A DNA stretch of 29,890 nt from Kangiella sp. Lineage in GTDB: Bacteria; Pseudomonadota; Gammaproteobacteria; Enterobacterales; Kangiellaceae. Location of the stretch: contig NVVT01000018.1 of NCBI GenBank assembly GCA_002733465.1, forward strand, positions 63,239 through 93,128, written 5' to 3'. The position numbers and the translations under genes were made by a program. Below are positions 23,221 to 29,890 of the stretch, piece after piece (positions within the stretch are counted from its first letter, which is position 1; each line of letters opens with the position of its first letter). The notes beneath the pieces were generated by a model, which was not told the origin of the DNA, did no database searches, and saw only the letters and a program-made list of their open reading frames with translations.

Positions 23221-24597
23221 ATGCATATAGTAAGGCATAAAGTATACGCGGAAAATATTCTGATTGGCAGTGATTGGCAAACAGAAGTTACTTTAACGAT
23301 CGATAATGGAATTATTACATCAATTAGTTCAGGAAAAGAGGAAGATGCCGTTGCGTTGAATGGACCAGTAATTCCAGGAATGATTAACTGTCATTCCCAT
23401 GCTTTTCAACGCGCATTCGCTGGTTTTTCTGAGTATCGCGGTAATACAGAGGATAGCTTTTGGAGTTGGCGCGATATCATGTATAAATTCGTCGCTAAAA
23501 TGTCGCCAGAAGATGCTCACGTAGTCGCTAAGTTTGTTTACATTGAAATGTTAAAAGCAGGGTATACAAGTGTTGGAGAGTTCCATTATCTACACCACCA
23601 AGCCAACGGGGTTAAATATGATGATCCCGCGGAAATGTCACATCAAGTCATTATGGCTGCTGATGAAGTTGGAATATCTATCACTCATTTGCCTGTTTTA
23701 TACACCTATGCCGGGTTCGGTAAAAAGGATCCTTCTAAAGAACAATCTCGATTTATCCACTCAACTCAAGATTACCTGGAGCTAGTTAATCAATTAAATA
23801 AAAACTATTCTAATCGTTCTAACTTTAAACTCGGTATCGCGCCACATTCCTTACGAGCGGTAAGCCGCGAACAATTAAACGAAATAATTCCTTTTATTCG
23901 GCAACTAAATCCCAAGGCTCCTATTCATATTCATATTGCAGAGCAGTTGAAAGAAGTTGATGATTGTTTGGTTTTTTATAAACAGCGTCCGGTTGAATGG
24001 TTATTAAATAATTTTGAAATGGATGAGCATTGGTGTCTGATACATGCCACTCATTTAACTGAACAAGAAATTAAAAACACTGCTAACAGCGGGGCGGTTG
24101 TTGGCATTTGTCCTTTAACCGAAGCTAACCTTGGAGATGGAATTTTTCCAACCGCTGAGTTTTCTAAATTTGGTGGTAAATTTGCAATCGGCTCGGACTC
24201 TCATATTGGAATTAATGTTGCAGAAGAATTGCGGCTTTTGGAATACGCGCAACGTTTAATTAAACACCAAAGAGCAGTGATGGTTGATGATAATTGCAAA
24301 TCTGTTGGTCAGTATATTTTCACAAAAACTTGCAAGGATGGTGCAAGTTCACTCAATCAAAATGCCGGTGAGATCGCTGTGGGAAGAGATGCAAATTTCT
24401 TAGTCCTAGATGAAAATGAACCGTCACTTTTTAGTAAAAAAGATTCTTTTATTTTGGATGCTAGTATTTTTGCATGCAATCAATTGCCGGTTAAAGATGT
24501 TTATGTGGCCGGTGAAAAAGTCATAGAGAATGGACATCACAGATTGCAAGAAGAAGCTAAAAAACAGTATAGAAAAGTTCTCAAAAAACTTATATAA
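23221..24597 (+). CDS. hutF: Formimidoylglutamate deiminase
   Basis: 458 aa amidohydrolase that converts N-formimidoyl-L-glutamate to N-formyl-L-glutamate and ammonia, the step that defines the five-step (Pseudomonas-type) histidine pathway. The zinc site NCHSHAFQRAFAG is at His58/His60, with HIHIAEQ, IHATHLT and IGSDSHIGIN further on. The length and the FQRAFAG.(S/A)E motif separate HutF from HutI and guanine deaminases. The ATG at 23221 has a weak GAAG upstream. Its presence implies that N-formylglutamate is hydrolysed by HutG elsewhere. The 37-bp gap to hutI means both promoters probably overlap the start codons. Confidence 0.94.
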   Translation: MHIVRHKVYAENILIGSDWQTEVTLTIDNGIITSISSGKEEDAVALNGPVIPGMINCHSHAFQRAFAGFSEYRGNTEDSFWSWRDIMYKFVAKMSPEDAHVVAKFVYIEMLKAGYTSVGEFHYLHHQANGVKYDDPAEMSHQVIMAADEVGISITHLPVLYTYAGFGKKDPSKEQSRFIHSTQDYLELVNQLNKNYSNRSNFKLGIAPHSLRAVSREQLNEIIPFIRQLNPKAPIHIHIAEQLKEVDDCLVFYKQRPVEWLLNNFEMDEHWCLIHATHLTEQEIKNTANSGAVVGICPLTEANLGDGIFPTAEFSKFGGKFAIGSDSHIGINVAEELRLLEYAQRLIKHQRAVMVDDNCKSVGQYIFTKTCKDGASSLNQNAGEIAVGRDANFLVLDENEPSLFSKKDSFILDASIFACNQLPVKDVYVAGEKVIENGHHRLQEEAKKQYRKVLKKLI

Positions 24598-24656
24598 AAC
24601 TCTCTTAAACGTTCTTCAAATTATTCCCCTAATTGTCTATTTTCTTCAACTAAACC

Positions 24657-24670
24657 TTGATCCAAATCAG
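24657..24670. promoter_or_regulatory. FNR/Anr-like box upstream of the porin gene
   Basis: TTGATCCAAATCAG matches TTGAT-N4-ATCAA at nine of ten positions. A -10-like TAATAT lies at 24712-24717 with no -35, giving a start near 24724 and a box centre about 60 nt upstream, the class I activator position of FNR. Confidence 0.5.
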
Positions 24671-24776
24671 GCATTATTTTACTCGTTTGGTAAGCTCGCA
24701 TTAGAGATATTTAATATACGGATAACCACTGTAAACCGTAGTTTTAACACACCAATACTAACTTTAGGGGAACAAC

Positions 24777-26063
24777 ATGAACAAGACCATGCTTACTACT
24801 GCAATAGTTTCTGCGATGTTACTTAACAGTACCAGCTTACTTGCAGAAAACGAAAGTGAAAAGTCAGGAAAAAACGAAATAAAAGTGGAAGAAAAAAATA
24901 AAAAATCTGATTGGGATTTCTCGGGGCAAGCTGCAATTTATTACCAAACTGTTGATGGTCAAGGCAATGGATCATTGTTTGATCAAGGACCAAGAACGCC
25001 AACATCTGGATGGGCAAAAGCTACGGGAGGATTACAGTTAAGAGCCGTGAATAAAGATTTTGGAAATGGCATTGGAGCCGGGTTTGAATTGTCAGGTCTT
25101 TCTTCATTAGGCTTGCATAATGATATAGTTTCTGGCCTAGTTCAAAACGCTGGTGGAACATCGGATGGTTTAACTTCAGCCTCTGTTTCGCAAGCGTATC
25201 TAACCTACAACGCTGGAAACACCAGTTTTAAAGTTGGACGTCAAGAACTACCAAAAGGACTAGCACCTTTTTCTTTTTCAGAAGGCTGGAACGTATTTAA
25301 AAATACATTTGATGCTGCTTTAGTCGTTAACACTGATATAGAAAATACCACTTTAGTTTACGCCTATGTAACTCGTGCAAATAACTCACTAGGCAACTTA
25401 AATAACTTTAAAAAGCTTCACGATACTGATGGCACTCACATGATTACCGCTAAAAACACATCAATTGATGGTGTGACTTTAACCGGTAGTTATTATTCTT
25501 TACCAGATGCAACTTTAGCTGGAGGAGCCGATGCTTTTTGGTTAGATGCTAAAGTTAAAATTTCAAAAGCAAAGTTAGAAATACAAGCTGGAACAATTGG
25601 TGGTAGCGGTCTTGAAGATACGACTGGTTATGGTGTTAAGCTTTCCGGAAAGTTAGGTTCATTTAATACTTCATTTGCATATTCATCAGCTGATGATGGT
25701 TCTTTGAATATTGCTAATCTAGCAGGCTCAGGCGTAAAGTCACCATTCTATACGCAAGGAGTTCTAAACCAAAATGCAATAAAAAGAGACTCAGACTCAT
25801 TCAAATTTACAGCGTCAACTAAAGCAATAGGCGGAACCGTTGTATTCGCTTATATGAGTTCAGATATGGGAGCAACTGCATTATCATCAGTTTTTGGAAC
25901 AGGTGTTGACGGTGAAGGAACTTATAGAGAACTTGAATTAATTTATAAGCGTTCGTTGACTGAAAATACAAAACTGTTTACTGCTTTAATTAATCAGAAT
26001 GATGATCGACAGGCAGATAAAGGTCAAAATTTTTTCAGAGTTTGGGTTAGATACACGCTATAA
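24777..26063 (+). CDS. Outer-membrane porin-like beta-barrel protein
   Basis: 428 aa. A clear signal peptide runs to about residue 23 (MLLNSTSLLA then ENES). A short Lys/Glu-rich linker (~25-43) leads into alternating beta strands rich in Gly, Asn and aromatic residues (WDFSGQAAIYYQ, KVGRQELPKG, GVKLSGKLGSFNTSFAYS). The KVGRQ-L segment after the first strands resembles OprD/Opr-family porins, which allow passive uptake of small solutes. The chain ends FRVWVRYTL, with alternating hydrophobics but a final Leu rather than the usual Phe/Trp. The ATG has AGGGGAAC upstream. Substrate is unknown. It is convergent with the MATE gene and preceded by an FNR-like site. Confidence 0.8.
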   Translation: MNKTMLTTAIVSAMLLNSTSLLAENESEKSGKNEIKVEEKNKKSDWDFSGQAAIYYQTVDGQGNGSLFDQGPRTPTSGWAKATGGLQLRAVNKDFGNGIGAGFELSGLSSLGLHNDIVSGLVQNAGGTSDGLTSASVSQAYLTYNAGNTSFKVGRQELPKGLAPFSFSEGWNVFKNTFDAALVVNTDIENTTLVYAYVTRANNSLGNLNNFKKLHDTDGTHMITAKNTSIDGVTLTGSYYSLPDATLAGGADAFWLDAKVKISKAKLEIQAGTIGGSGLEDTTGYGVKLSGKLGSFNTSFAYSSADDGSLNIANLAGSGVKSPFYTQGVLNQNAIKRDSDSFKFTASTKAIGGTVVFAYMSSDMGATALSSVFGTGVDGEGTYRELELIYKRSLTENTKLFTALINQNDDRQADKGQNFFRVWVRYTL

Positions 26064-26080
26064 AATTATTGTTTATTTTG

Positions 26081-26119
26081 AATTTAAACATGGCTCGATT
26101 ATAGGGTCATGTTTAAATT
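26081..26119. terminator. Inverted repeat between porin and MATE genes
   Basis: AATTTAAACATG (26081-26092) and CATGTTTAAATT (26108-26119) are perfect 12-bp arms. Four more pairs with G-U wobbles can extend the stem, leaving loop GATTATA. The right arm overlaps the MATE stop codon. It fits a shared end structure for convergent transcripts, though it is AT-rich. Confidence 0.65.
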
Positions 26120-27447
26120 GAAACTTTAGAATGAGAAAGCCAACGTTGAAGCAATAAAATGGATGCAACACTCAATCCTGTAATTAGCCCAATCCAATAG
26201 CCATTAACTCCATACCCTTGATGTTCAGCCAAATAGTAGCCCGTTGGAAAGCCGACTAACCAATAAGCAATGGCGGTAATGAATAAAGGTATTTTGGTGT
26301 CTTGTAGTCCTCTCAAACAACCTGCGCATGCTACTTGAAGGCCATCTGAGAACTGAAAAATAGCTGCGAAAAACAATAATTCCCCGGCAAGTTTTAAAAG
26401 TTCTAAATCCTGTGTATAAATGGAAATCAAAACCGTGGGAATGCTCATAAACATGATAGCTGCGGCGCTCATAATGGAAATACTTAATAGGATACCAGTG
26501 TTACCGGCAAGCCTCATGGCTTCGATTTTATTCTTTCCTCTAAGGTAAGAGACTCTAGCCGTAATCGCTTGCGATAAACCTAATGGGATCATAAATGTGA
26601 GTGATGACAAGTTAAGTGCTATTTGATGAGCCGCCATAATTTCTGTGGGGTATTTCGCTATCATTAACGAAACCGCCGCGAACATGGTAATTTCAAATCC
26701 TAGTGTAATTGCTAATGGAAAGCCTAAAGCGAAAAAGGCCTTTATCTCGCCAAGTGGAGGCAATTGAAAAGTTTTTAACAAGTTATATTGGCGGTATTTT
26801 TTTGCAGTTAAAGTGTAAACTAATAGACCAACAAACATTAAACTCCAAGTTAGTGCCGTGGCATAACCGATCCCAGTGGTGCCCATTTCTTCAACGCCAT
26901 AACCGCCGTACATAAACCAGTAGTTAAATAATATATTGAATGGAATTGATGCCGCGGTGACTAATAAGATTGCTTTGGTCGAAAACAGACCTTCATTAAA
27001 AAATCGTAATGCTAAAAATAACATTAAACCCGGCCATCCCCATAACGTGGCATAAAGATAATCGGTTGCTGTTTTAGAAATATCTGGCGCAATATTGAGC
27101 AGTTCAAGAATATAAGGAGCATTAAATAATGCCAGTATGGCTAATGGTGTCATCGCTATAGCTATGACTATGCAAATATTAAAATGAGTAGCTATCTTTG
27201 AATCTTCGCCAGCCCCCTTAAAGTGAGCAATGATAGGATTGAAAGCAAGAAATAAACCTAAAAAGAAAACAAGAACAGGGTGCAACAAACTGGTTCCAAT
27301 AGCGATAGCAGCTAATGCATCGGTACTGTAATGACCGGCCATTAATACGTCAATAAAACCTGCCGCCATTTGTGCCAGCTGAGAGAGAATAGCTGGTATA
27401 CCAATAGGCAAGAGTTCTCTAAGTTCTTTTTTATATAACTGGAACAT
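26113..27447 (-). CDS. MATE family multidrug/Na+ antiporter (NorM-like)
   Basis: 444 aa with about 12 hydrophobic helices in two halves. The N-terminus LLPIGIPAILSQLAQMAAGFIDVLMAGHYS and the second-half QIALNLSSLTFMIPLGLSQAITARV are typical of NorM-type MATE exporters, which expel cationic drugs using Na+ or H+. The first helix has the conserved Pro and the Asp of FIDVLMAG. It lies downstream of ansA on the same strand with a 110-nt gap and no shared function, so it is probably a separate unit. The ATG at 27445-27447 is supported by homology; the substrate is unknown. Confidence 0.92.
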   Translation of the reverse strand: MFQLYKKELRELLPIGIPAILSQLAQMAAGFIDVLMAGHYSTDALAAIAIGTSLLHPVLVFFLGLFLAFNPIIAHFKGAGEDSKIATHFNICIVIAIAMTPLAILALFNAPYILELLNIAPDISKTATDYLYATLWGWPGLMLFLALRFFNEGLFSTKAILLVTAASIPFNILFNYWFMYGGYGVEEMGTTGIGYATALTWSLMFVGLLVYTLTAKKYRQYNLLKTFQLPPLGEIKAFFALGFPLAITLGFEITMFAAVSLMIAKYPTEIMAAHQIALNLSSLTFMIPLGLSQAITARVSYLRGKNKIEAMRLAGNTGILLSISIMSAAAIMFMSIPTVLISIYTQDLELLKLAGELLFFAAIFQFSDGLQVACAGCLRGLQDTKIPLFITAIAYWLVGFPTGYYLAEHQGYGVNGYWIGLITGLSVASILLLQRWLSHSKVSI

Positions 27448-27557
27448 GGTTGTTGAGTTTTGAATTAAAGGGATTAGAAAAGAACGCGCATCTTACGCTT
27501 AAAACGATAAAATTTAAAGTCGTAAAAAGTTTGCTGACCTATTTCAACTTTAGTTAA

Positions 27558-28574
27558 TTATTTTGACAATTCACCCCTTAAACTGGTTTGCATTTTTTGC
27601 TTAATTACTTCTATCGTACAATCACTGCTTAACAGATAGCTGAGTTTTGTTAGAGTTGCTTCCGGCGTCATATCGTACCCGCTAATCACGCCTGCATTGA
27701 GTAGTTCACGACCCGTTTGATAACTACTCATATCAACGCCTCCCTTTAGGCATTGTGTGCAATTAACAATAATAATTCCTGATTGATCGGCTTTGCGCAA
27801 AAGATCTAAAAAATCAGGTTGGTTGCTAGGCGCATTACCTATGCCATAAGTCATTAAAACCAATCCTTGTATGCCAGAGTTAATTACGCTTTTTAACATT
27901 TTCGCTGAAAAACCTGGAAATAAACTTAAAACAACCACATTAGGTTGAATGATTCGATTAATTTTTAGCGGTTTAGAGGGTTCCTGTAAAACAATTTCTT
28001 TATTAAGTTCGATTTGAGAGCCTACTTTGACTAGTGCAGGGAAGTTAGGCGATTGAAATGCATGGAATCCAGTGGCATCAGTTTTTCGAGCACGATTTCC
28101 TCGATACAAACGATTATGAAAATATAATCCAACTTCTGGAATGTCATAGCGAGAGGCTAATAAAATGGAAGTAATCAAGTTTTCTCGTGCATCGGTTCGC
28201 ATCTGAGCCCAAGGAATCTGAGACCCTGTAACGATGACAGGTTTTGATAGATCTTCTAGCATAAAAGAAAGAGCAGAAGCTGTGTATGCCATGGTATCGG
28301 TTCCATGCAATACAATAAAACCATCAAAATCGTTATAGTTAGCTTTGATATCTTCTGAGATTGTATACCAATCATCCGGTGTAATATTGGATGAATCGAT
28401 AAGGTTTTCATATTCATGAACAACCACTTCGGGCATCTCAGGATAAGAAAGTTCAGGAAGTTTTTTAATTTGCTCGGTGAAATACCCAGCTTCAGGAACA
28501 AAACCATTTTCACTTGGTTTCATGCCGATAGTACCACCGGTATACGCGATGTAAACGCGTTTGGATTGAGTCAT
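27558..28574 (-). CDS. ansA: Type I asparaginase (cytoplasmic)
   Basis: 338 aa, the AnsA length. It hydrolyses L-asparagine to aspartate and ammonia. The first catalytic Thr is in AYTGGTIGM (Thr15), and the second motif is VLHGTDTMAYTASALSFML with the conserved Thr-Asp. TGSQIPWAQMRTDARENL and NCTQCLKGGVDMSSYQTGR are shared with E. coli AnsA. No signal peptide is visible, which separates it from periplasmic type II enzymes. The ATG at 28572-28574 has a poor ribosome-binding site. It lies between the lacI-type gene and the MATE gene on the same strand, each with gaps over 100 nt. Confidence 0.95.
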   Translation of the reverse strand: MTQSKRVYIAYTGGTIGMKPSENGFVPEAGYFTEQIKKLPELSYPEMPEVVVHEYENLIDSSNITPDDWYTISEDIKANYNDFDGFIVLHGTDTMAYTASALSFMLEDLSKPVIVTGSQIPWAQMRTDARENLITSILLASRYDIPEVGLYFHNRLYRGNRARKTDATGFHAFQSPNFPALVKVGSQIELNKEIVLQEPSKPLKINRIIQPNVVVLSLFPGFSAKMLKSVINSGIQGLVLMTYGIGNAPSNQPDFLDLLRKADQSGIIIVNCTQCLKGGVDMSSYQTGRELLNAGVISGYDMTPEATLTKLSYLLSSDCTIEVIKQKMQTSLRGELSK

Positions 28575-28694
28575 TTGTAATCTACGCTATGCCTAATTGT
28601 TATAAGCGTACATTACTAGAGGCGGTTGATAGACACAAATAAAATTACTATTAAGGGTGATAATTGTTTATTTTCATAGAGAATTATTTCACCG

Positions 28695-29711
28695 CTAAGT
28701 TTTTGCGGGCGCGCTAGATTCTCGTACTATTAACTCATTCCTAATTGTTACGCTAAGCCTATCTAAAGGCTTTTTTCGAATGATTCTAATCAACATACGC
28801 GTAGCTTCGATAGCCATTTCAGTTATTGGTTGTTTGATAGTAGTGAGAGACGGCCAAATATATCGCGAAGCTGGAGCATTATCAAAACCAGTAACGGTTA
28901 AATCGTGTGGAATAGAAATTCCCTTTTGTTTCGCAACTTTAACGATACCTGCCGCCATATAGTCATTGGACGCAAATATGGCGGAAGGGGGAGTTTTTAG
29001 TGACAACAGTCTTCTAGCGCAGTCCTCTCCAGACTCAAAGCTGAAATTTCCCTGTTGAATAAATTGCTCAATGATTGGTATTCCAGCTTCTTTAAGTGCT
29101 TTGTTGTATCCGCTAAAACGTTGTTCAGTAGCCCCGTGATCGAGGTTACCTTTTATAAAAGCGATTTTATGATGTCCTATTGAAATTAAATATCGACACA
29201 TTTCATATGAAGCTTCTGCATCATTACTAATAACACTGGGAATCTTATCTAAGGAGGAAAGGGCGCCAACTCGTACAACAGGGATTTCTCTTTCTTTAAG
29301 TAAGTCTAACAGTTTTGTCATATCAGAAAATGGCGGCGTTAAAATGATGCCATCCAAATTGGAACTATATAAGTTACTTTCGAACTGACTGATTAAGTTT
29401 TCATTTTCATGATCTTCAGGGTAAATAACTAAATGAAAACCTTCTGCACGACAACGTTCTAGCGCTCCTTTTTGTATATTTGAGACGTAACTATTGCTTT
29501 GGCTCGGATATAGAAGTCCTATTAGATATGATTGACTACTAGCTAATCCTCGGGCTTGTGGATTTGGTCTATAACCCAATTCTATAAACGATTCTTCGAC
29601 CTTTTTACGAGTTTCAATACTAACATTAGGCTCTTCATTCAGGACTCTTGAAATCGTTTTCTTCGATACGCCTGCATGTCTAGCAACGTCATTAATGGTA
29701 ATTTTTTTCAA
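28695..29711 (-). CDS. LacI family transcriptional regulator
   Basis: 338 aa. The N-terminal helix-turn-helix KKITINDVARHAGVSKKTIS with the hinge helix PNPQARGLA is standard LacI/GalR, followed by a periplasmic-binding-protein-like sugar domain (~60-330). The effector is probably a sugar; the target genes are likely outside the window to the right, because the left neighbours are not sugar genes. The start is TTG at 29709-29711: a TAG stop lies just upstream in frame, and the HTH begins right after. A perfect LacI-type operator and a promoter lie 35-65 nt upstream, so it probably represses itself. Confidence 0.93.
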   Translation of the reverse strand: MKKITINDVARHAGVSKKTISRVLNEEPNVSIETRKKVEESFIELGYRPNPQARGLASSQSYLIGLLYPSQSNSYVSNIQKGALERCRAEGFHLVIYPEDHENENLISQFESNLYSSNLDGIILTPPFSDMTKLLDLLKEREIPVVRVGALSSLDKIPSVISNDAEASYEMCRYLISIGHHKIAFIKGNLDHGATEQRFSGYNKALKEAGIPIIEQFIQQGNFSFESGEDCARRLLSLKTPPSAIFASNDYMAAGIVKVAKQKGISIPHDLTVTGFDNAPASRYIWPSLTTIKQPITEMAIEATRMLIRIIRKKPLDRLSVTIRNELIVRESSAPAKT

Positions 29712-29745
29712 CTAAGGTACCAAATCACTCTTATAAAGGAAATTT

Positions 29746-29775
29746 ATGATAGCGGTGTCATATCTAATTAGTCAA
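29746..29775 (-). promoter_or_regulatory. lacI-type gene promoter with LacI-family operator
   Basis: On the minus strand TTGACT (29770-29775) and TATCAT (29746-29751) are 18 nt apart. The palindrome TGATAGCGGTGTCA (29747-29760) overlaps the -10 and spacer and fits the LacI-family consensus TGWNANCGNTNWCA at every defined position, including the central CG. A repressor bound here would block RNA polymerase, indicating autoregulation. Confidence 0.68.
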
Positions 29776-29780
29776 TATTT

Positions 29781-29890
29781 ATATACCGATCCCACCTCAA
29801 GATGCAGGTTTCAGTGTTCAGCTAGGAAAGTTGAACAAGGCGCAATTCGAAGGGAATACCCAAAGCACTTCGTGGGGCAGACTCTGGCTA
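29781..29890. repeat. Start of a dispersed intergenic repeat (runs off window)
   Basis: The stretch ATATACCGATCCCACCTCAA with GATGCAGG, an internal GTTCA...TGAAC hairpin (29816-29835) and AAGGCGCAATTCGAAGGGAA looks like an intergenic repeat I recall from several marine gammaproteobacteria. No coding frame is visible. Its right end is beyond the window. Confidence 0.55.

Noticed and set aside
24530..24826. Plus-strand 98-codon frame spanning the end of hutF and the start of the porin gene
   Set aside because: It overlaps both real genes in another frame, has no recognisable domain and the porin's ribosome-binding site and signal peptide lie within it.
1..29890. CRISPR array, prophage, transposase, toxin-antitoxin or defence island
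   Set aside because: No regularly spaced repeats, no integrase or transposase motifs and no known defence domains were seen; the gene content is core metabolism.

Overview
The window looks like an ordinary chromosomal stretch of an AT-rich, probably marine, gammaproteobacterium. The signs are a fused RlmKL, a FadR of E. coli length placed divergently from the Na+/H+ antiporter gene nhaB, a proteobacterial-type GshA, SohB, a class 2 (quinone-linked) PyrD, DUF1315 (YeaC-like), DUF3422 and DUF1415 proteins, and the cbb3-oxidase assembly factor CcoS. I see no prophage, transposase, CRISPR array, rRNA or tRNA. I cannot name the genus with confidence.

Layout. 1-1629 is the 3' part of an M1 aminopeptidase gene. 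1645-3844 (minus) carries a Yip1-like membrane protein, then ccoS (49 aa), a DUF2057 secreted protein and a SafE/DsbD_2-type membrane protein. 4011-8136 (plus) holds a YeaC-like gene, then pyrD, rlmKL and a glutaredoxin-like gene packed 1 nt apart. gshA follows, separated from the convergent nhaB by a perfect bidirectional terminator. nhaB and fadR diverge from a shared 342-bp control region with FadR-like sites. 12837-17895 (plus) holds sohB, tpm, a secreted Kelch protein and an S9 peptidase. moaA (minus) is preceded by a 440-bp control region with a well-supported molybdenum-cofactor (Moco) riboswitch, a promoter and an FNR-like site. 19480-21913 has DUF3422, DUF1415 and a lone exbD. hutI and hutF diverge from a 37-bp gap. 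A porin, a MATE transporter, asparaginase I and a LacI-type regulator with a likely autoregulatory operator complete the window.

How the genes fit together. Most are housekeeping: pyrimidine synthesis (pyrD), 23S rRNA methylation (rlmKL), glutathione synthesis (gshA), fatty-acid-responsive regulation (fadR), Moco synthesis (moaA), and histidine and asparagine catabolism (hutI, hutF, ansA). Hints of oxygen-responsive physiology are ccoS and FNR-like boxes before moaA and the porin gene.

The strongest non-coding signals are: (1) the Moco riboswitch before moaA, whose four helices can all be paired by eye; (2) a palindrome GTTACA-N2-TGTAAC at the predicted start of exbD transcription, repeated upstream of moaA; (3) a LacI-family operator overlapping the lacI promoter; (4) FNR-like boxes; and (5) recurrent 9-15 nt tandem duplications, several at gene junctions. 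I found no clearly new multi-gene system. The best candidates for something undescribed are the GTTACA-palindrome regulon and the ccoS-DUF2057-SafE operon, which has no other cco genes beside it. Several genes appear to use TTG or GTG starts (sohB, moaA, lacI, DUF1415).
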